Shown here piece by piece: positions 17,540-25,800 of a stretch of 64,000 bases of DNA. The DNA is taken from NCBI GenBank assembly GCA_026390735.1, contig JAPLFJ010000003.1, positions 1 to 64,000 on the forward strand. The letters run 5' to 3'. This stretch comes from Ignavibacteriota bacterium. Lineage in GTDB: Bacteria; Bacteroidota; Ignavibacteria; Tepidaquicellales; Tepidaquicellaceae. A program made the translations under genes and the position numbers. Position 1 is the first letter of the stretch. The number at the start of each line of letters is the position of its first letter. Under the pieces are notes generated by a model. That model did no database searches and was not told where the DNA came from. It saw nothing but the letters and a program-made list of their open reading frames with translations.

Positions 17540-18097
17540 TTAATTTAATTTTTTCCATTTGATTGAACAGCCCATAGAAGGGATTTGTTCACGTGTTATT
17601 TCTTTGTTTTCCAGGACCGCTTCTATTGCCAGTTCCAGGTCTTTGTTTTTAACTTTATCTTCATCTTTCCAGTTATCATCAAGCCTTCCCCTGTACTTCA
17701 ATGTCCTGCTGCAGTCGTACAAATAGATATCCGGAGTACATACGGCATCATAATTTTTAGCAGTTGATTGATTTTCGTCTATAAGATAAGGAAAATTTAT
17801 TTTTCTTTCCTTTGAAAAAATTATCATATTCTCGAAAGAGTCTTCCGGGTAAGATTCAACATCGTTTGAGCTGATTCCTATTAACTGTACACTTTTATCT
17901 TCAAATTTTGACTGAAGCGAAACTAACCTTTTTACGACAGCCTGCACATAAGGACAATGATTGCACATAAAGATTAACACAATAACACTCTTTGAGACAA
18001 AAGTATCAAGTGAGTAAATTTTACCATCAATACCTTTTAGTTTGAAATCTATTGCGGCAGAACCTGTTTCACCGGGATTACTCTGGAGTAATACCAT
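17540..18097 (-). CDS. Thioredoxin-fold (peroxiredoxin-like) protein
   Basis: A 185-residue redoxin without an obvious signal peptide. After SLDTFVSKSVIVLIF it has the active-site motif MCNHCPYVQ, a CxxC in thioredoxin position. A cis-Pro-type loop follows (AVCTPDIYLYD). The frame matches the AhpC/TSA-related family often annotated as thioredoxin family protein with the CNHCPY motif. It probably reduces disulfides or peroxides in the cytoplasm. It starts eight bases after the acidic-protein gene and belongs to the same transcription unit. Confidence 0.85.
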   Translation of the reverse strand: MVLLQSNPGETGSAAIDFKLKGIDGKIYSLDTFVSKSVIVLIFMCNHCPYVQAVVKRLVSLQSKFEDKSVQLIGISSNDVESYPEDSFENMIIFSKERKINFPYLIDENQSTAKNYDAVCTPDIYLYDCSRTLKYRGRLDDNWKDEDKVKNKDLELAIEAVLENKEITREQIPSMGCSIKWKKLN

Positions 18098-18105
18098 ATA
18101 TTTGT

Positions 18106-18561
18106 TTAGAATTCTTCATCTTCGTCGAGTGGAGAAATAATCTCAGGATGGAAATCTTCGTACACAAATGCTTTAACAGATTTTTTATTGTCTTCATCAA
18201 CACCCTGAAGAAATACTTCTTCAACGATAAACCTGTATTTTTCTTCAAAGTCATAATCAAGTTTAAAGTGTACCATAACATTATACTTTTCAAGCAATGA
18301 TAAAAGCCCGACGTATAAGTCTTTATCAATACCTGAATTCAGTTTCAGTAAGTTATATTGTTTAGGCTTACCTATAAGTTCAAACACAGATTTAAGTTTT
18401 GACTTTTTCTTACCCTGGGTTAATTTATTAACTTCGTCAAGAAACTCGTCTTCATCTGTTGTATATTTGTCGTCAGATTTATCGATTAAATTGTCATCGT
18501 CGGCAAATCCATCGTCTTCTTTTCTGTGTTTTCTGTTATTGTTGTTTTTATCTTTCTTCAA
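18106..18561 (-). CDS. Charged protein of unknown function
   Basis: A 151-residue protein with a disordered, highly charged N-terminus (first 60 residues mostly Lys, Asp, Glu, Asn). A small alpha/beta domain follows (about 65-140, LNSGIDKDLYVGLLSLLEKYN, MVHFKLDYDFEEKYRFI) and then an acidic tail DEDEEF. No family is recognised. It is the first gene of the operon leading to gpmA and the HAD phosphatase, with its own consensus promoter inside the cdsA-proximal spacer. Confidence 0.7.
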   Translation of the reverse strand: MKKDKNNNNRKHRKEDDGFADDDNLIDKSDDKYTTDEDEFLDEVNKLTQGKKKSKLKSVFELIGKPKQYNLLKLNSGIDKDLYVGLLSLLEKYNVMVHFKLDYDFEEKYRFIVEEVFLQGVDEDNKKSVKAFVYEDFHPEIISPLDEDEEF

Positions 18562-18586
18562 TTTCTTTCATATGTGAATTATAACA

Positions 18587-18616
18587 CAAAATTAGTAATT
18601 TACAGTTTCATTTCAA
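18587..18616 (-). promoter_or_regulatory. Bacteroidota-type promoter for the charged-protein operon
   Basis: On the minus strand: TTG (18616-18614), a 19-base spacer and TAATTTTG (18594-18587). This fits TTG-N19-TAnnTTTG exactly and lies about 25 bases before the ATG at 18561. It starts beyond the cdsA stop (18618). Confidence 0.65.
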
Positions 18617-18617
18617 G

Positions 18618-19406
18618 TTACTTTATTACGTCTTTTATATAATTAAAATATATGTATGCAAATGGAGCACACAAGATCAGACTGTCAAATCTGTCCAGTA
18701 AACCTCCGTGTCCGGGAATAATGTTTGAAGAATCCTTTACGTTTGTGTAGCGCTTAAGGAATGATTCAAATAAATCTCCAAGTGGTCCGAATACCCCTAC
18801 AAACACACCAACAACGAGGCTGTCAGTCATTGTAATACCAGAAACAAGGTAGTGAAAAATAACCGAGGTAATAATAGTAAACACAAATCCCACAACCAGT
18901 CCTTCGATTGTTTTATTAGGACTGATTTTTGAGAACTTATGTTTACCGAAATATTTTCCGCCAAAGAAAGCAAAACTGTCATTAGCCCATATCAGAAGGA
19001 ACAGCAGATATACGTACGTGTAGTTTTTATCAAGTTTAAAGAAAAGTGCAAATGGAAATGTTATATAAATAAGCCCGAAGAATACCAGTCCTGCATTGAG
19101 TAATTTGTTTTCTTTCTTTCTCAGAAGTTCAAGCACCAGAACAGAAATTAATCCTGACGCAAGAATTGCATTAAAATACTCTCTGAAAAACACGAACCCA
19201 GCAAATACAACGACAGAAACAAAAAGCGAATAATATACTGAAACAGTGAATCCCTTATTTTCGAACATTTTAAGTAATTCATACAAACTCAAAGTCTGAA
19301 CCAGTAAGCAAAAGGCAAAGAACGGATAACCTCCCGCATAAGCGGCATAAAGCATTAATGGAATAGCGACAATGCTGATTAATATTCTTTTTAGTGTGTT
19401 AGACAT
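18618..19406 (-). CDS. cdsA: Phosphatidate cytidylyltransferase
   Basis: A 262-residue inner-membrane enzyme with about eight hydrophobic helices that makes CDP-diacylglycerol from phosphatidic acid and CTP, the branch point of phospholipid synthesis. The family signature is complete near the C-terminus: SFLKRYTNVKDSSNIIPGHG followed by GLLDRFDS. Upstream, SPNKTIEG is also characteristic. Its start overlaps the end of the CPBP-protease gene by eight bases, so the two are co-transcribed. Confidence 0.95.
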   Translation of the reverse strand: MSNTLKRILISIVAIPLMLYAAYAGGYPFFAFCLLVQTLSLYELLKMFENKGFTVSVYYSLFVSVVVFAGFVFFREYFNAILASGLISVLVLELLRKKENKLLNAGLVFFGLIYITFPFALFFKLDKNYTYVYLLFLLIWANDSFAFFGGKYFGKHKFSKISPNKTIEGLVVGFVFTIITSVIFHYLVSGITMTDSLVVGVFVGVFGPLGDLFESFLKRYTNVKDSSNIIPGHGGLLDRFDSLILCAPFAYIYFNYIKDVIK

Positions 19407-20337
19407 TAACGATTATTTTACTTTTCTTTTCAGTGGTTACACTTTTAATTCCTTTCAGTATAAACAGAAAGACAACAAAAGATACTAATCCGCTTACCAG
19501 CAATCCATAGTTATCGGCAATCGAACCCTGAGCATCTTCAAAACCTTCTTTGCCGTAAAGATAGACAAGATAAGCAGAGAGAAAATTATTAATAAAGTGA
19601 ACAATTATACCTGTGAATATACTGTTCGAATAGTATACAACGTATGACAGAAAGAAGCCGAGAAGAATTAACGGCATTATATTGAACGGATGAAAATGAA
19701 ATATTGCGAATATAAACCCTGTCATAAAAATTGTTTTAGAAGGAGTCATAACCCTCTCAAAGTTAGTAAGCACCAGTCCCCTGAACAAAAACTCTTCACA
19801 GATTGCCGGAGTAACTGCAATAACGAATGCAACCAGAATAAATTCCCCTGCATTATTAGCAGTAACAAGGCTCAAGGTTGCAGACTCAAAAGAATCCATT
19901 AGTTCTTTCAAACTGTTTATAAACTGTGCGCCGAACGGCAAAGAAGCAATCAGTTTATTCTGCAGGAACATATATGCCTGAATTGCGGGCTGAATAACGA
20001 GAACACCGAGAATACTCAGCCATAAGACAGGTTGTTTCGGCAGATTAAACCTGAAAGTTTTCTTTGCATTATTACCCTGAAGCATACTCAGAATAATAAC
20101 GGGAATCAGTATAAACATGAACTGCGAGAAGGAAATTATAATTCTTGCCAGAGTAATATTGCCATCCATTTTCTTAAAGTCGGTACCGAGGACTAAAATA
20201 CTAAGGACACCTCCGAAAATCTGGTAGGTAACGAATACAATAAACAATACCAGCACAACAAACACAGCAGGGTGCATTTTTGCGAGCGGGGCGGTTATGC
20301 GTTCAAAACCATTATTATTCTGTTCTTCGTTATTCAA
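19399..20337 (-). CDS. CPBP-family intramembrane protease (CAAX protease-like)
   Basis: A 312-residue polytopic membrane protein with a short polar N-terminus. The CPBP/Abi motifs are present: EEFLFRG (EExxxRG) at about residue 183, FAIFHFHPF with conserved His at about 213, and HFINNFLSA. These residues form the glutamyl intramembrane protease site. Bacterial relatives process peptides or regulate signalling, but the substrate is unknown here. It overlaps cdsA by eight bases. Confidence 0.9.
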   Translation of the reverse strand: MNNEEQNNNGFERITAPLAKMHPAVFVVLVLFIVFVTYQIFGGVLSILVLGTDFKKMDGNITLARIIISFSQFMFILIPVIILSMLQGNNAKKTFRFNLPKQPVLWLSILGVLVIQPAIQAYMFLQNKLIASLPFGAQFINSLKELMDSFESATLSLVTANNAGEFILVAFVIAVTPAICEEFLFRGLVLTNFERVMTPSKTIFMTGFIFAIFHFHPFNIMPLILLGFFLSYVVYYSNSIFTGIIVHFINNFLSAYLVYLYGKEGFEDAQGSIADNYGLLVSGLVSFVVFLFILKGIKSVTTEKKSKIIVNV

Positions 20338-20424
20338 TTACTAATTTGCTGTAAAATTATAAATTATATATCTGAATTAAAAGGTTGTAACTCATTTTAA
20401 ATAAATTATTTACTCTTTATAAAA

Positions 20425-20455
20425 TTGCTTTTAATACATATTAAAATTATTTTTG
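20425..20455 (+). promoter_or_regulatory. Bacteroidota-type promoter, nearly leaderless
   Basis: TTG (20425-20427), a 20-base spacer and TATTTTTG (20448-20455) fit TTG-N20-TAnnTTTG. The ATG of the protease gene begins at 20459, so transcription would start at or very near the start codon. Confidence 0.6.
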
Positions 20456-20458
20456 TCT

Positions 20459-21457
20459 ATGCAAGACACTATAGAAAATCATTCTGAAGAACCGAAGTAT
20501 GAAAAAGCATATGGAAAAGAAAGAAAGAAGTTTTCATTTCTTATAAATGTTTTACTATTTCTTCTTACTTTTTTCACTACAACACTTGCCGGCGTAGGCT
20601 GGCTGAACAAAGACCCTTATCAGCTTGATAACTTCATGACGGGTATTACTTATTCAATACTGATATTATCAGTAATAACTGTTCACGAATTCGGTCATTA
20701 TTTCGCCGCAAGATACCATAAGATAGACGTAACACTTCCGTATTACATACCGTTTCCGTTTTTATTCCTGAATCCATTCGGAACGATGGGTGCAGTAATA
20801 AAGATGAAGACTCCGACACAGACGAGAAAGTCATTGTTTGACATCGGAGTATCGGGTCCGATAGCAGGATGGGTACTTTCCATGGTATTTATTGTGATTG
20901 GATTTTCAACGCTTCCATCGGTCGATTATTTATACAATATACATCCCGAATACTCATTCACAGGAATACCCACAACAGGATTAACCTTTGGTTACAATCT
21001 GATATTCTGGGTTTTTGAGAAATTATTTTCTCTGAAGAGTAATGTTTTCATACCTCCGATGAATGAGATATACCATTACCCGTTTTTATGCGTAGGGTGG
21101 TTCGGCTTACTGATTACTTCTTTAAACATGATGCCCGTTGGACAACTTGACGGAGGACACATTTCCTACACAATGTTCGGAGATAAGTCAAAGTATGTAG
21201 GGTACACTGTATTTTATTTGTTAGTGTTTTTTGGAATTTTAGGCATATTTCCGTTGTTAGATATTAACCTGAACATAGGTTCGATAAACTGGTTAATCTG
21301 GGCAGTATTAATTTTCTTTATAATAAAAATTAAACATCCGCCTGTTTGTACGGATATGCATACTCCATTAGGTATGACAAGAACCATAATCGGGTGGTTT
21401 TCATACATAATATTTATAATATCATTTTGTCCGGTACCTGTAAGTGAAGGATTATAA
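20459..21457 (+). CDS. Site-2 protease family (M50) membrane metalloprotease
   Basis: 332 residues from the ATG at 20459; a TTG two codons upstream lies inside the promoter and is unlikely to be used. Polytopic. The zinc site is HEFGHYFAA (HExxH) at about residue 79. A second motif, NMMPVGQLDGGH, supplies the third ligand Asp at about residue 233. The family cleaves transmembrane segments in regulated proteolysis. There is no PDZ domain, unlike RseP, so it resembles the soluble-domain-free YdiL/EGY-type group. It is followed after three bases by the MFS gene. Confidence 0.9.
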   Translation: MQDTIENHSEEPKYEKAYGKERKKFSFLINVLLFLLTFFTTTLAGVGWLNKDPYQLDNFMTGITYSILILSVITVHEFGHYFAARYHKIDVTLPYYIPFPFLFLNPFGTMGAVIKMKTPTQTRKSLFDIGVSGPIAGWVLSMVFIVIGFSTLPSVDYLYNIHPEYSFTGIPTTGLTFGYNLIFWVFEKLFSLKSNVFIPPMNEIYHYPFLCVGWFGLLITSLNMMPVGQLDGGHISYTMFGDKSKYVGYTVFYLLVFFGILGIFPLLDINLNIGSINWLIWAVLIFFIIKIKHPPVCTDMHTPLGMTRTIIGWFSYIIFIISFCPVPVSEGL

Positions 21458-21460
21458 TTT

Positions 21461-22693
21461 ATGAAAAATAAAAGAGCGCTGTTTGTAATATTTTTAGTGA
21501 TATTTATTGACCTGTTAGGTTTTGGTATCATTATACCTGTTCTTCCGTTTTTCTCGGAAAACGTGTTAATGATGTCAAAGACCGAGATTGGATTATTAAC
21601 AGGAATATATTCACTTATGCAGTTCGTATTCACACCTGTCTGGGGTTCGTTGTCGGATGTGTACGGAAGAAAACCGATATTAACTATGTCTCTTACGGGG
21701 AACGTGATTGCATACACACTCATGGCTCTTGTATTTACGAATGTTGTACCTTCTGTTTCATTACTTTTTGTCGCAAGAGCATTTGCAGGATTCTTCTCTG
21801 CGAACTTATCAGCCGCACAGGCAGTTGTTTCAGATACAACTGTACCCGAGGAACGTTCAAAAGGAATGGGAATAATAGGAGCGGCGTTTGGATTAGGGTT
21901 TGTATTCGGACCTGCATTAGGCGGATTCTTATCCTACTACTTCGGTTACGGAGTACCGCTGATATTTTCAGCGGCTTTTTCACTTATAGCACTTATAGTC
22001 TGCATATCTATATTCAAAGAAACATTACCCGAAGATTTAAGACTGCATAACAAGAATAAATTCAACATCAGGGATGTAAAGATTATTAACCTGAAAGCTG
22101 TTAATGATGTAATTAAGCATAAGGATGTGGGGATATACGTAATCATTTTCTTCTTCATCACATTTTCATTTGCAAACATATTCGGAAACTTCCAGTACTT
22201 TATTGAAAGAAAAGACGGACTTGGAATGAATGAGCAGCAGACAGGATACCTGCTTTCATTTCTTGGAATCATTGCTGCCATTGTTCAATCCACATTAATT
22301 AAACCATTCAAGAAATTTATAGGAGAAGAAAAATCTGTAATGTTCGGGAATGTACTGGTTGCAATCGGATTGTTTCTGATTCCATTCTCAACTACTGTAT
22401 GGATATTACTTCTTGTACTCACGATATTGGCATTCGGTAACGGATTAAACAACGCAATGGCACTCGGATTAATATCACAGAATGTTAGCAGGCAGGACCA
22501 GGGCGGTGTACTTGGCATAAATCAGTCTTTAAGTTCGCTCGCAAGATTTCTGGGACCTTTATGGGGCGGCTTTATATACGACAGGTTTGGTTATCATTAT
22601 CCGTTCATCTCGGGAGCAATATTTATGACAGTAATTACGATTATAGCAATATTCGTTCTGAGGAACAGACTGTTTAACAAAGAAACATTATAG
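21461..22693 (+). CDS. MFS transporter, TetA/drug:H+ antiporter-like
   Basis: A 410-residue protein with twelve hydrophobic helices. It opens IDLLGFGIIIPVLPFF, the helix-1 motif of TetA-type exporters. Motif A is WGSLSDVYGRKP in loop 2-3, and a second A-like loop occurs after helix 8. GAAFGLGFVFGPALGG in helix 5 is the antiporter motif C. It probably exports a small hydrophobic compound in exchange for protons. Resistance cannot be inferred from this alone. Its 3' end overlaps that of glgA by six bases (convergent). Confidence 0.9.
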   Translation: MKNKRALFVIFLVIFIDLLGFGIIIPVLPFFSENVLMMSKTEIGLLTGIYSLMQFVFTPVWGSLSDVYGRKPILTMSLTGNVIAYTLMALVFTNVVPSVSLLFVARAFAGFFSANLSAAQAVVSDTTVPEERSKGMGIIGAAFGLGFVFGPALGGFLSYYFGYGVPLIFSAAFSLIALIVCISIFKETLPEDLRLHNKNKFNIRDVKIINLKAVNDVIKHKDVGIYVIIFFFITFSFANIFGNFQYFIERKDGLGMNEQQTGYLLSFLGIIAAIVQSTLIKPFKKFIGEEKSVMFGNVLVAIGLFLIPFSTTVWILLLVLTILAFGNGLNNAMALGLISQNVSRQDQGGVLGINQSLSSLARFLGPLWGGFIYDRFGYHYPFISGAIFMTVITIIAIFVLRNRLFNKETL

Positions 22694-24118
22694 TTTAGAG
22701 TACAAACTCAGGTATTCCTTAGCAGATTTATCCCAGCTGAAATCAGAGGACATTCCTCTTCCAATAACAGTTTTCATTTTCTGTTTATCTGAATAGAGTT
22801 TTAATGCTTTATCGAAAGCAGATTCAATACCCTCAAGCGTAAATTCATCGAAAGAAAATCCGTTGCCGTTTACCTTATCAACATCGATTACAGTATCTGC
22901 AAGTCCTCCAACATTTCTCACTATTGGCAAGGTGCCATAGTTAAGACTGTACATCTGGTTCAATCCGCACGGCTCATACCTTGAAGGCATAAAGAAGAAG
23001 TCAGAGCCTGCAGTAATAAGATGTGCCATTTTGTTGTTATACTCTAGGAACACTTTTATCTTATCAGGATAATCATTCATCAGTTTTGTAAAATACTCTT
23101 CATATTTTTCCTCACCCGCTCCGAGTACGACAAGTTTAAAGTTATCACCTATTCTCTTTTCCATCAATTCAACTATCAGTTCAAATCCCTTCTGCCAGGC
23201 AAGGCGCGATACTATTCCGAAAAGAGGAACGTTATCTTCATTCTTCAGACCTGATAGTTTAAGTAATTCACTCTTGTTTACATATTTATCTTTCAGTGAT
23301 TTGTACGAATAATTCTTCGCGATAAGGTTATCAGAAACCGGAGACCAGTCATTAGTATCGATACCGTTAAGTATTCCGAAAACATTTTCACCTCTTGCAC
23401 GCAGGACTCCTTCAAGCCCTGAACCAAACTCTGGAGTTTGAATTTCTGCAGCATACGACGGGCTGACTGTTGAGACTATATCCGAGTAATAAATACCTGC
23501 TTTCAGAAAGTTAGCAAAACCATTAAATTCAAAAGGACCTCCGAGAACGTAAAGACTTTCTCCGTACCCCGCTTTAACAACAGAGTCAGAAGGAAACACA
23601 CCCTGATAACCTATATTATGAATCGAGAGCAGTGATTTAGTGTTGCTGAACAAATTATCCCATGAATACTGTAACTTCAGCATAGACGGGATTAGAGATG
23701 ACTGCCAGTCATTACAATGAATAACATCGGGGCTCCAGCCAAGTTTCTGAAGCGACTTCAAAACTGCATGCTGAAACAGAATGTATCTTTCGTTTTCATC
23801 AATATCGGAAGTATAGACAACACCTCTTGAGAAATAGAATGGGCAATCAATGAAGTAAGCATCAATTTTACCATAATGTTTTGTATGATAAACATCGTAC
23901 TGATGCTTCATGTTTAAAATTGATACGGAATCACCTGAAAGTTCGTTGAGTTTAACCAGATTATATTTCTGCCTGTCGATTTTATCGTACATAGGAATAA
24001 ATATTTTCACATCAGTATTGAGTCCTGATAAAGACAAAGGCAGTGAACCGCTCACGTCGGCAAGTCCCCCTGTTTTTATGTATGGAACACATTCGCTTGA
24101 AACGAAACAAACTTTCAT
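22688..24118 (-). CDS. glgA: Glycogen synthase (ADP-glucose starch synthase)
   Basis: A 476-residue GT5 enzyme that extends alpha-1,4-glucan chains from ADP-glucose. Diagnostic motifs: KTGGLADVSGSLP near the N-terminus (ADP-glucose binding), HNIGYQG, and near the C-terminus MPSRYEPCGLNQMYSLNYGT and VRNVGGLADTV. With the glycogen phosphorylase at 33-35 kb it indicates glycogen storage, though the two genes are not linked in one operon. Confidence 0.95.
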   Translation of the reverse strand: MKVCFVSSECVPYIKTGGLADVSGSLPLSLSGLNTDVKIFIPMYDKIDRQKYNLVKLNELSGDSVSILNMKHQYDVYHTKHYGKIDAYFIDCPFYFSRGVVYTSDIDENERYILFQHAVLKSLQKLGWSPDVIHCNDWQSSLIPSMLKLQYSWDNLFSNTKSLLSIHNIGYQGVFPSDSVVKAGYGESLYVLGGPFEFNGFANFLKAGIYYSDIVSTVSPSYAAEIQTPEFGSGLEGVLRARGENVFGILNGIDTNDWSPVSDNLIAKNYSYKSLKDKYVNKSELLKLSGLKNEDNVPLFGIVSRLAWQKGFELIVELMEKRIGDNFKLVVLGAGEEKYEEYFTKLMNDYPDKIKVFLEYNNKMAHLITAGSDFFFMPSRYEPCGLNQMYSLNYGTLPIVRNVGGLADTVIDVDKVNGNGFSFDEFTLEGIESAFDKALKLYSDKQKMKTVIGRGMSSDFSWDKSAKEYLSLYSKL

Positions 24119-24214
24119 TGAATCAGTTTTAATTTAAGTGAAAATACGAAATTGATAAATTCATAGATAGGAAATTAATAAAAGCAATCAGAGGCGGATT
24201 AAAAGATTTATTCC

Positions 24215-24238
24215 GCCCTTTCTCATCAAAGAAAGGGC
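24215..24238 (-). terminator. Terminator-like hairpin after the Rieske gene
   Basis: GCCCTTTCT (24215-24223) pairs with AGAAAGGGC (24230-24238) over a six-base loop. It lies 18 bases beyond the stop of the minus-strand Rieske gene; the T-tract on that strand is weak. Confidence 0.5.
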
Positions 24239-24255
24239 AAGAATAAAACATTAAT

Positions 24256-24696
24256 TTACATATTTATGGTTAACGTATTATCATCCGAACTATAAGTTAC
24301 CTTGTATGATTTAAGATTTTTGACAGAAGGCCCTTCTGTAACTATACCATTTTTATCAAAAGCAGAACCATGGCAAGGGCATTCAAAACCATCACCATTG
24401 TAATCCACGTCACATTCTTTATGAGGACATATAGTTTTTAGAGCAATAAACTTTGAAGATGATTTACGGATAACAATCACATTATTCGTAATCATAGCAT
24501 AACCTCCGTTGTTTAAAAGTGACGGAAACTCAGACAGGTTTATAACCTTACTGGCAGAGCAGGGTTCATATTCTGAGTCTTTTGAAGATGCTACAAGTTT
24601 AAGAATGTCGAAAGAACTTAAAGCAAGTGCACCTATGGCGATTGTTTTTGCTCCCTTAATAAGGAAGTCCCTTCTGTTGAATTTGTTGTTTTCCAT
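24256..24696 (-). CDS. Rieske [2Fe-2S] protein
   Basis: A 146-residue protein with an N-terminus resembling a Tat signal (NRRDFLIKGAKTIAIGALAL), probably exported folded and membrane-anchored. The cluster-binding boxes are CPHKEC and CPCHGSAF, giving two Cys plus two His ligands and the extra disulfide Cys pair, as in cytochrome bc1/b6f Rieske subunits. No cytochrome b or c1 gene is adjacent, so its electron-transfer partner is not visible here. An inverted repeat lies just upstream of the start. Confidence 0.9.
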   Translation of the reverse strand: MENNKFNRRDFLIKGAKTIAIGALALSSFDILKLVASSKDSEYEPCSASKVINLSEFPSLLNNGGYAMITNNVIVIRKSSSKFIALKTICPHKECDVDYNGDGFECPCHGSAFDKNGIVTEGPSVKNLKSYKVTYSSDDNTLTINM

Positions 24697-24721
24697 ATCG
24701 TTTATGTTTTAATTATATGTA

Positions 24722-24752
24722 TATACAGTTAATTTATAGATATAACTGTATA
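24722..24752. promoter_or_regulatory. Inverted repeat, candidate operator
   Basis: TATACAGTTA (24722-24731) and TAACTGTATA (24743-24752) are perfect ten-base arms separated by eleven bases, without a T-tract. They lie between the divergent Rieske and Spy-like genes, 25 bases upstream of the Rieske start. A dimeric regulator could bind here. Confidence 0.4.
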
Positions 24753-24852
24753 ACTATTAATTAAGTTCAGAGTATGATATTGCAAATAATTACTTCTGAT
24801 TAAACTAATACACTGAAGGCATTGTCAAACAATCAGAATTAAAACATAGGAT

Positions 24853-25239
24853 ATGAAAACAACAAAGTTGTACATGGTGTTAGTTTATTTGCTGGCTTTT
24901 CTGGCTTTATCGATAAGCAGTTTTGCACAGGATAAGGATACAAAGAAAACACCTGAAGAAAAGGCAAAGATAACATCAGAGAAATTAAAGACGTCGTTAA
25001 ACTTAACCGATGAGCAGACAACGAAGATATATGCGTTAAACCTTCAGAGGATAAAAGACAACAAGGAATTCAGGGAAATCAAAGAAAAGCAAAATTCGGA
25101 TATGAAGAAGAAGCGCTCCGAATACAAAGACTCGCTGAAGACAATTCTTACAGACGACCAGATGAATGCAATGAAGAATATGCACAAGGAAAAGAAATCA
25201 AAGAAGGGGCACAGGCACAAAAGACATCACAGGGTGTAA
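24853..25239 (+). CDS. Spy/CpxP-like periplasmic protein
   Basis: A 128-residue protein with signal peptide (to about residue 25, SSFAQ). A highly charged helical domain follows with two LTxxQ-type motifs, SLNLTDEQTTKIYAL and TILTDDQMNAMKNM. It ends in a Lys/His-rich tail. The layout matches Spy/CpxP-like or DUF4890-type periplasmic stress proteins, which act as chaperones or metal sensors; the role here is an inference. The His/Lys tail could bind metal. Confidence 0.75.
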   Translation: MKTTKLYMVLVYLLAFLALSISSFAQDKDTKKTPEEKAKITSEKLKTSLNLTDEQTTKIYALNLQRIKDNKEFREIKEKQNSDMKKKRSEYKDSLKTILTDDQMNAMKNMHKEKKSKKGHRHKRHHRV

Positions 25240-25275
25240 GAGTTATAGAATCAGTAATATCTCCCTTAAAAAGAA

Positions 25276-25308
25276 ACAGCAGTAAAGGCATAATGCCTTT
25301 ACTGCTGT
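25276..25308 (-). terminator. Rho-independent terminator (minus strand)
   Basis: ACAGCAGTAAAGGCA (25276-25290) pairs perfectly with TGCCTTTACTGCTGT (25294-25308) over a three-base loop. On the minus strand it is followed by TTCTTTTTAAG, so it terminates the unit ending at 25329. It may also help stop plus-strand transcription from the Spy-like gene. Confidence 0.85.
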
Positions 25309-25328
25309 TCAGTAACACTGATATATAT

Positions 25329-25796
25329 TTATTTTTTAATAACTACTTTTGTTGCTGTGAATCCGCCTCTGTCTTTGATACCCATCATTGTAGATTTTTC
25401 CCAGGTACCGCTCAGTTCGTTATCTTTGATATCGAACCTTAAGAAAACATTATTATCCGCTAAAGCCGGGTTAAGGTTTATAAATGCTTTCTTTTTCTTT
25501 TCATCCAGCACTCCTGAAAATTTACCGCCCTGAGGTACGATGGATGAATATTTATCGTTAATAACTCTGGTAACTGCAAAAACGCCTGTAAAGTCAGGGT
25601 CTTCGAATATTTTAGGTTTCATTGTACCTTCAAGCACAGTTGCACCTGTTGAATCAGTCAGAACAAAGCTATAATTAGTCAGGAAAGATTCGACCAAAGG
25701 ACTCGTGTATACAACATTACTCTGGCACCTCATACAACCTGAGATTGTAACAGTGAGAATAATCATTAAAACAAATAATGTTAAGTATTTTTTCAT
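25329..25796 (-). CDS. Lipoprotein of unknown function
   Basis: A 155-residue protein with a lipobox (TISGC, Cys at about residue 21) followed by a mature beta-rich domain. It contains VLEGTMKPKIFEDPDFTG and ELSGTWEKSTMMG, a pattern seen in small beta-barrel or lipocalin-like bacterial lipoproteins. It lies four bases after the metalloprotease stop and is the last gene of a three-gene unit closed by a strong terminator. Confidence 0.7.
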   Translation of the reverse strand: MKKYLTLFVLMIILTVTISGCMRCQSNVVYTSPLVESFLTNYSFVLTDSTGATVLEGTMKPKIFEDPDFTGVFAVTRVINDKYSSIVPQGGKFSGVLDEKKKKAFINLNPALADNNVFLRFDIKDNELSGTWEKSTMMGIKDRGGFTATKVVIKK

Positions 25797-25800
25797 ATTA

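Noticed and set aside
18078-18329. Separate minus-strand gene overlapping the charged-protein gene
   Set aside because: It is another frame of the same strand segment as the gene at 18106-18561, with no start signal; the acidic protein is the better call.
21735-22518. Minus-strand frames inside the MFS transporter gene
   Set aside because: They are shadows of the membrane-helix codons; Ile- and Arg-rich stretches mirror the true frame.
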